The notes below the pieces were generated by a model. The model was not told where the DNA came from. It was given only the letters and a program-made list of their open reading frames with translations, and made no database searches. A program made the translations under genes and the position numbers. Source: Pleodorina starrii (taxonomy: Eukaryota; Chlorophyta; Chlorophyceae; Chlamydomonadales; Volvocaceae). From it: a stretch of DNA of 64,000 bases. The stretch lies in the NCBI GenBank assembly GCA_030267565.1, contig BRXU01000005.1:4157501-4221500 (forward strand), given 5' to 3'. Below, piece by piece: positions 56,800 to 64,000 of the stretch (position 1 is its first letter; the number at the start of each line of letters is the position of its first letter).

Positions 56800-58752
56800 C
56801 TAGAAAATCTCCGCAGGGAACGCCCTGCCGTACAGCCCCGCCCACGACGGCGGCGCACGCAGCGCCAGTGCCGCCGCCCCCACGCCCGCCATCTCCAGCA
56901 CCGCCTCCCCTTTCGCCCCCGCCATTGCAGCCCCCGCCCCCGCCCCCGCACCCGGCCCCGGCCGCATGGTGGCCAGCAGCTGCATCGCCGCCGCCGCCAG
57001 TCGCAGCCCCTCCCCTGCGTTGTCGCCCTCCGCCGAGAAGCAGCCCATCAGCACATGCGGCAGGTTCCGCTTGCCGCACTCGCTCACCAGCGGCCAGGGC
57101 GGCAGGCTGTGGTGCAGCGCCAGCTCCTCCTCCCGGATCTCACCCTCCAGCTCCATAGCCGGCGGCCCTGTGGCCTGGGGGCCGGCGGCGGCGGCGGCGC
57201 AGGCGGCTCGGAGCTCCTCACTGCTAGCTAGGTACCTGAGCCAGGGCAGGGCAGGGCAGGGCACAGGACAGGCATGCAGGACAGGACAGGCATGCAGCGC
57301 GTTTATGAAGACGGTGGAAACCGCAGCGGGGAACAGTCGTATGGGAGGACGGTTGTGGGCGCCTGAAGCCGTATGACTTGTCATCCCCGGGGATGTCGTG
57401 ACTGACTTGGGGTTTGCGCCCCGTCAGGCGCCCACAACCAGCCTACCGGTACCCCGCACGGTCTGGGGCCCGATCTGATCTGATCTGGGGCGATGCGGCG
57501 ATGATGCTGGCGAGAGAGGGTCCGAACTGAAGGTCCAACACTTGCCTCTCTCCCTCCCTCCCTCGAGTGAGGTCAGCGGGTACCCTGTCCACGCGACCTG
57601 CCCAGTCCGGCACCAGTACTCGGTCCTCAGCCCCTCTTAGCCGCTGCTCCCTCTTAGTCACTCTCAGTCACCCGCTCGGTCACCCGCTCGGTCACCCTCT
57701 CGGTCCCCCTCGTTACGTTACCTGAGCGGCGAGCTATCCAGTTGCATGTCCCTGCGCAGCCCTGCATCCAGCCCGCTGAGCACCACCAGCGCCGCCGCCC
57801 CAGCCTCCACCAACCACCCAACCAGCTCAGCCGCGAAGGCCGACTGGCGGCCCAGGGCGGCGGGGGCGCGCTGCTGCAGGAACACCAGCGGACGACCTGC
57901 ACCGCAACCGGCCGGGGGGAGTAGTGAAGATTACGGTGATGCCGCAGCGATGGGACAGCCCGGGAAGGGAAGGGAAGGGAAGGGGCGCGGTGGTGGCGGC
58001 CCGGACCCCGGAGAGAAGGAATTTGGGTGGGCAGGCGGGTGGTTTGGCCAGGAGGCGGGCAGTGACGGCTTCATGGCTAGCAGGGTGGTGGTCCGTGTGT
58101 GGGTGACAATGCTACCGTGTGGAGACGGCGTGGGATGTAGCGTCAGTGGGCTGGGCTGCACCGTGACCCCCCCTGGACTGGACTGGACTGGAAGGGACGT
58201 CGCGGCCGACTGCTGCCCAGGAGGGGGGCGGAGGCCGACTATGGAACTCGGGCGGCCCGGTGTCACCCATCGGTGGGGCCGTCCTTGGCTTCGCCCCCGT
58301 CCTAACGCCACCAGCCCGTACAATGGTACTGAGAGGCAGTAGGTCCTGACCCCGAGGCTGGTACTTCCATGTTCCGCGCCACAGGTGGTATAGATGCGCC
58401 GCGGGCTCACCTGGGACAGAAAAGAGCTCCAAGGCGGTGGCAAGCCTGCCCGGCTGCTGAGGCTGCTGCGGCGAGGGATCAACGTCGTACGCGTCGTTGC
58501 CCACAACCGGCAGCACGTTGACCGACTCTACCGCACCCAGGGACTTGGGCCTCAGCGTGGCCACCAGGACGTCGATTGCCAGCTCCCCAACATTGGCGTA
58601 CGCGACGGCGGGCTGAAAAGCACCGCAGGCGCAGAAGAGTCATGAGCGAAAGACGAGTTCGCAGTTTACAGTAATCTAACCGGTTAGCTTACCAGCACAA
58701 CGATAGCGCCTTTGAGGGCGTCCAATGCTTCCGGGCCAAGCTCGCACAGCAT
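56800..58752 (-). CDS. PSMG2: proteasome assembly chaperone 2 (PAC2) homologue
   Basis: Four exons (58752-58693, 58612-58411, 57896-57722, 57235-56800) with matching phases total 873 nt, 290 residues; the human protein is about 264. Family landmarks are in order: YANVGELAIDVLVATL (cf. the NVGQLAxDL motif), VLPVVGNDAYD, LVFLQQRAP, ALVVLSGLDAG, MQLDSSPLRYLASSEELR and, near the C-terminus, SAEGDNAGEGLRLAAA. With PAC1 it forms a heterodimer that chaperones alpha-ring assembly of the 20S proteasome in cytosol and nucleus. The start ATG at 58752 follows an in-frame TGA six codons upstream. Ala/Gly-rich inserts occur in the last exon (about residues 235-250), in keeping with the genome's style. It is convergent with the ABCG gene. 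Confidence 0.92.
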
Positions 58753-61178
58753 CTTTAGGTTCTCAACTCAAAGACCAAGTTCGACACCACGTCCTGGGTG
58801 CGTTTTATCTTATCTGGGCAAATGATTGTAGTAACAGATATTACAAAGGATAACTGTTCCCAGGCGTCGATACCGGAAGGTTGAGGATCTCAGATGCCAC
58901 GCTGCGCACTATTGAGCAGGGCCGTGCACTTGGAACAAATTACAAAAGACACCTATGAGTTTTCAAAAGCAATGGTTAGAAGCTAACGTTCGATGTTCGG
59001 GGTACTCGACTCGGGACTCGCAACCGAAGGTGGCCTTACTCATAATGTACGACAGGCGTTTTATTGCGCCTGGTTGTGCCTGTGCTTTTGGAGGCGCTGT
59101 GCCCTTATCTATACCGCAGCCCCGTCTCCAGCAATATTCCAGCCCAAGCACACAGCAACCAAGGAGGAACCCCCGGTCACGTGCGTATGAGGTCTATGCA
59201 GCCAGTTTTGCCTCAGTCGTCTCCGGTGCAGTGCACGGCCACCTGTCCCGCTGGCTCTACCTTTCCGTGCGTCAGAAGGCCACTGTAACGGCCTGAACAA
59301 CTACCCCGCCCAATGCTCCATTCTAGAACAGCTACAACCCCGGGCCCGATTGCATCCCAACGCACCCCACGGGTATTGCGTGCAGATGCTGAACAGTGGC
59401 CCTGACCGCTTTCTTGATTGGATGTACAAGTAACTGCGTTGTCATGAAGTCCTGCCCTCAGGCGGCGTCATCGAAGCGATTTGAAAGCCGCAGTTCAGCG
59501 ATGCGCACCGACAGCTTCGACGGGGGCAAACGACGGCGGTGGAAGCACCATCTCCAGCAACCACGTGAGGGATCGAGGGGGATCGAAAGCTACTCGATGG
59601 CTGCCCTGACGGAGCAAGGCTGTGCGTGAATGCGTTTGCAATTGCTCAATCTAGAGCGCAATCGATTTTGAACCGTTGCCAAACCGTTGCACGTTAGAGA
59701 CCGTAACGGACTGCTTGGTGCTTGCTTTAAAACTGTCAATCCCTTGCCTCCAGCGGTTGATAATTTAAGATAATCTGATGGATTAGGCAGTTAAAAGCTT
59801 GGCGTTGTATTGGCGTTGAAATGACACACACCGAGCGCACCTGAGCATTGCTCGCAAACACAGGCAGGAACAAGTGCGAGAGACCATATTTTGCGTTAGA
59901 TGTGTCATTCAGTTTGACAGCCAGTTATTTAATCATTTCGATTTACAGGTGCGCGCAGCTCTCGAGAAGTCCTTGTGACGTATTTTATTACGTGCCTGCG
60001 CCCGCACATTCGGTTAAGGTTTCAGCAAAGGAAGCTTATAACTATATTGTAGATCTGCCAGAATATCGAGCCCAGCTTCACGGCTTTCGGACTTGCCGAC
60101 TGAAACCCTCACCGCTGGTCCTAGAGCGCGCCGCTCACTGGCGATGCGTTCCATCCGCTCTACATCGCATGGTCGCTGCCACCGAGTCTCTCGCAGCATC
60201 ACATGCCGGGCTCAGCGACTGCAAAGTGGGCTGGGCAGCATTACGTCGGCATTGTGGGAGCGCGCAGGCAGTGTCTTGCGACAACTCGTCGTCCAAAAGG
60301 CCGAGGTGCAGTCTGAGACTGATCTCGAGGTGGGCCACCCCTGGGCACTGGTGTTTGGGGTAACCGGTCAGGTCAGAGGTGCCGGGGGAGCTATGGGGCT
60401 GCTAGGGATCCAACAAACAGAGACACAACGGACGGAGCGCCGTCGACACGTGCCGTGCCGCGGCGCAAGATTCTGCGGCACGAGGCAGGTCGCGAGAGCC
60501 GCCTGGTGTCTGCTGCCTGGCAAGGGCTGCCTTCCAGCAGTGCACGGAGGGCGGGAAGGGGGGAAGGGGGTTTGATCTGAGGCACCGTATGCTCGTGCGG
60601 GTCACATCTACGACACATCTACCGCAGCCCCTCCCCCACTTGTTGGACCGACAGCGGAAGTCCGGCCCCCGCCCCAACTCGCACCATCTCCACCCTTGCC
60701 GGTGGTTAACGCCCCCATGCCCCTACATCCAAACACGCAGCTGCCCGTCGGCCCTCCAACCCTCGTGCGCCGTCCCGCCCCCTCCCCCTTCCTCGGTTTA
60801 GGTTTCGGAGGATGTTGTCTCCTGAGGCCTTTCCAGCGCGTATTACCCAATGTAAACCCAACCCACACAACTTGCGCTCTGCCTCCAACCAGCCACTCGG
60901 TCCACTCGGCCGGACGGTCCCCCGCCCCCACGCGGGGGCCGGGGACCGTCAGCCCTTCTCTTTCCCCCTTTTGTTCCCTCCCTCCCTCCCTGCCCACACA
61001 CACATCCGCCCTCCGGGAGTTCGGTTCACCCAAGTCGTGCAAGGCGGCGATGTCGCTGCGGTGATCTCGTAACTCCACCCGCCGCATCCGCCCGCCCTGC
61101 CCCCCTCCCTTCTTTACCTCCCTCCCCTCCCTCATTTACCTCCCTCCCCTCCCTTCTTTACCTCCCTCCCTCCTTCCC
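58753..61178. other. intergenic; no gene recognised
   Basis: The promoter side of both PSMG2 (leftward) and the DUF482 gene (rightward). A 113-codon open frame at 58955-59296 ends in a stretch (HGHLSRWLYLS) that resembles one near 34060. Another open stretch at about 59960-60120 looks protein-like (SAKEAYNYIVDLPEYRAQL) but has no identifiable domain or splice partners. Upstream exons of the DUF482 gene, such as a transit-peptide exon, could lie in 60.6-61.1 kb. Confidence 0.4.
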
Positions 61179-64000
61179 ATGGCGCTGCCCTGGTCCGCCC
61201 CCTCTGGAAAGACGGCCCCGCCAGCTGGCAAGGCCGAGGCAGGTGGCGACGTGGGCGGCATCGCGGCGGATGCTGCTGCGGTGAACAACAGCGCTGCGGT
61301 GAAGGAGAGCATCAGCGGCATCAGTGGCGGCAGCAGCAGCAGCAGCAGCCCGGGCGGTGATGGCAGTGGTGGCAGCGGCGGTGGCTACACGGCGCTTGCC
61401 TCGGTCCGAGCTCGTGGGCCCCTCAGACTGGAAGTGCGGGTGGTGGACAGCATATCCAAGGTGGGGGGGTAGGTGGGGGGGTAGGTGGGGGTGGGGGGGT
61501 GGGGGAATGGCAAGTAGGGGAGAGCAGGCAGGGGAGTGCAGGCAGGGGAGCAGATCGGCGGCAGTCCTGTTGTTGGGTCATTTGTTGTTGTTACATTTGG
61601 TGTCACCGGGTGTCACCGGGTGAGGCAGGTATGTGTGACACCAAAGGCCTTTGGCTGTGGCAACTAGCCTGGGGCCTCTACCCCGAAACCCACCCCAACC
61701 CCCCATCCGCCAACCGCCAAACACACGTCATGTCCCATCCGACCCGGCCAACTGACCCACCCGGCTGACTGACACACCCCCACCCCACCCCACCCCGCAC
61801 GGCTGAGCCACCACTCCTTTCCACCCCGCTTCGCTTCGCTTAGCTTCGCTTCGCTTCGCTTCGCTTCCCGGCCACTGGGCCCCCCCCCGCCCGCCAGGTT
61901 CCTCGGGCGGAGTGGGACTCGGTGGTGAGTTCGTGCGGCAGTGGGGAGCTGAACCCCTTTTTGCTGTGGTCCTTTCTGCACGCGCTGGAGGAGAGCGGAT
62001 CGGCGGTGGGTGGATAGGGTGGGGTGGGTGGGCGGGTAGGGTGGGTGGGTGGGTGAGTGGGTGGTGGGGGGTACATGTGTTCTCGAGGGTGCAAGCCGTT
62101 AGTTTGTCGTCAAGGACCCGCTTTGCCGAAGGAGGGTAGCAGGAGGGGGGGTAATGATATGAAGGTGGAACCGCAGCGGGGGCAGGTGGGCCCGTGCAGT
62201 TGGTGTAAGGGGGTGTAAGAAAAGAGATGCCGCAGCGGGAGGGGGAGGGGAGCCCCGGGGGAGACTTGAAGACGGGTATTGGCAGAGGGAGGGCGGGGGG
62301 TGGGGGGGGGCGTGTGCGGACGCGGGTTAGGGAGTCCAAGAGACTGGGGTAGGCAAATGCAGGCAAATGGATTATCACTCGCGCTGTTGAGGCGAACAGG
62401 GCCGCTCCATGCTCTGCGGAAATAGTGGACACCCTCCCCTCCCCCCCCCGCCCTTCGCCCGGCCCATCGCCCGCCCTCCGCCCCACCTTTATTACCCCCC
62501 CCCCCCCAATCTTCGTTACCCCCTCATCCCCCTCCCTCGCCTGACCAGGCTCCCCGGACCGGATGGCTCCCGCAGCACATTCTCGTACGGCAACTGGACG
62601 AGCCAGGTGCAGATGGGGAGTCGGGATCAGGAGCTGCCTCCCCCTCCCCCTCCCCCTCCTCCCGTCTGGTTGGCTGTGTGCCCATGTACCTAAAGGGTCA
62701 CAGCTATGGGGAGTACGTGTTCGACTCGTCATGGGCCGACTTCGCGAGCATGATGGGGAGCAGGTGAGGAGTTGTACTGGGGAGGTAATTAAAACGGCCC
62801 GGGGCCCGGGTACTGGGTGGGATGGAGGGATGGAGGGACGAGGGAAGTGAGCGGTGGAGCCTGGTTGCTCCTCCCGGGGTTTCGGAGCGGCCCACGCATC
62901 GCCTTGTTGAGCTGGACGCCCCCGCAACAGCCTCATCCCGCCCGTGGGAGTCCCGCCTCCCCCCCCCCTTGGAGCCCAGGGGGGGGGGCCCTCCCTCGCG
63001 CCAGCTCCCCGCGTCGCCAGCCCCTTCCGCCCGCCCGCGCCCCCCCCCCCACCGCCACCATCACCTCAATGCGGTCGAGTCGCTCTGCCCCGTCTGTCCT
63101 CGCCCTGCCCGCTCCCGGACCCGGGGGGCGTTCCTTTCCTCCCCAGTTACACGTGCGTGCGTGCGAACATGCATGTGCTGGGTCCCCATGTGCCGCTCGC
63201 CCCCTGGACACCCCACCGCCCCCATTGCGCCATCCATTCGTTGCGGTCTCCTCGTTATTGCCCCCTCTCCTACCCACCCTGCCCCGCCTCCACCTCCACC
63301 GCCTCCTCCTCCTCCTCCTCCACCTCCTCCTCCACCTCCTCCTCCTCCCCCTGCTGCCGGGGTTGTGCCCCCCCTCCCCCCCAGGTACTACCCCAAGCTG
63401 CAGGCGGCAGTGCCCTTCACCCCGGTGACCGGTCCCCGCCTGATGGTGTCGTCCTGCCTGCCACCCGCGGACCGGGAGGCGGTGGTGCGGGCGCTGGGAA
63501 GGACGCTCATCGACATGACGGGTGGGGCGGGGGTGGGGCGGGGCATGGGATGGGATGGGGTGGGGTTGCTGCAGGGAAAGGCTGGAGGGAAAGGCTGGAG
63601 GGGACAGGGGAGGGGCGGGGGTGACGGGGCCGGGGTGGTTGGCGAAGGGGCGGGGTGAGTGGGTGACCGGGGAGGGGTCGGGAAAGCACACACGCCGTAG
63701 AGGCGGGCTGCAGCCCGCACACACACACACACCACCACCACCACCACATACACAGCGACGATTGGCCGGTTGGTGCCAATGCAGCAGCGTCTGTGATTGG
63801 CTGACTAACATGATTGGCTGACTAACAAACTAAATAAATGATCAACTGAAGAACTGATTAACTGAATACCTGACTAACTGAATACTGTTAGGCTGTGTAC
63901 CTGCCTGCATGTGGACCTGTGCAGCGGGCACCGCTTGGAGGCGCACTGAAGAGCCGCGGGGAGGTCGTCGTGTGCGGCACTTCGCCCGTCTGTCTGGAAA
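61179..64000 (+). CDS. FemAB-like N-acyltransferase-fold protein (DUF482/PF04339), 5' part
   Basis: Four exons in phase: 61179-61460, 61898-62005, 62549-62763, 63385-63521; the rest lies beyond the right edge. Family landmarks occur in order: VRVVDSISK, RAEWDSVV, NPFLLWSFLHALEESGSA, TGWLPQHILVRQL, VPMYLKGHSYGEYVFDSSW, RYYPKLQAAVPFTPVTGPRL. These match the PF04339 (peptidogalycan biosynthesis/recognition, FemAB-like) family found in proteobacteria, plants and algae. Plant members are predicted organellar; the biochemical activity is not established. The N-terminus before the domain is Ala/Gly/Ser-rich, so this may be a transit region or an upstream exon may be missing. A Pro/Ser insert interrupts exon 3. 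A possible further exon after about 63925 is not convincing. Confidence 0.88.

Noticed and set aside
59848..60363. gene with SAKEAYNYIVDLPEYRAQL stretch
   Set aside because: No domain, splice partner or homologous frame could be supported, so it was left as intergenic.

Overview
Nuclear DNA of a chlorophycean green alga, most likely a volvocine (Chlamydomonas/Gonium/Volvox-like) species. The evidence is GC-rich, intron-dense genes with consensus GT-AG introns, TGTAA polyadenylation signals, abundant Gly/Ala/Pro/Gln low-complexity coding runs, simple-sequence arrays in introns, and an alga-style receptor kinase. I read no database, so the species is an inference.

Layout. 1-5.8 kb: gene-poor, with a weak secreted-peptide candidate, a tRNA-derived SINE with a perfect 11-bp target duplication, foldback sequences and a short direct repeat. 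5.8-32.2 kb: one large minus-strand receptor-like kinase gene (signal peptide, two related ectodomain modules, transmembrane helix, TKL-type kinase domain). It is split by a 12.2-kb, plus-strand Ty3/Gypsy-type retrotransposon (9866-22029) sitting 4 bp from the 3' end of the juxtamembrane exon. 34.5-44.2 kb: a plus-strand gene for a 796-aa coiled-coil protein of unknown family (15 exons). 46.6-55.3 kb: a plus-strand ABCG half-transporter (14 exons, 1166 aa), flanked by two ~210-bp direct repeats. 56.8-58.75 kb: a minus-strand proteasome assembly chaperone 2 (PSMG2/PAC2) homologue, 4 exons, 290 aa. 61.2 kb to the right edge: a plus-strand FemAB-like/DUF482 protein, incomplete in the window.

The retrotransposon is the most unusual object. 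It has a DDE integrase like Ty3/Gypsy, but its terminal repeats are arranged A1 - coding - B1-A2-B2 (split direct repeats, as in PAT-type elements and Chlamydomonas TOC1). The two 533-bp A copies look identical, so the insertion is recent. Its coding region appears to need three recoding events: an ATGA stop/start overlap between Gag-protease and RT; an in-register G_GGG_GGA slippery heptamer between RT and integrase; and a UGA lying exactly where a PHD finger needs its second zinc-ligand cysteine. Between RNase H and integrase it carries a region resembling a degenerate cytosine-methyltransferase fold, and after the integrase a PHD finger.

Exon models for the coiled-coil, ABCG and PSMG2 genes, and for the kinase half of the receptor, were built by hand. 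Every junction keeps phase and the exon sums are divisible by three. The receptor ectodomain has two joins I could not settle.
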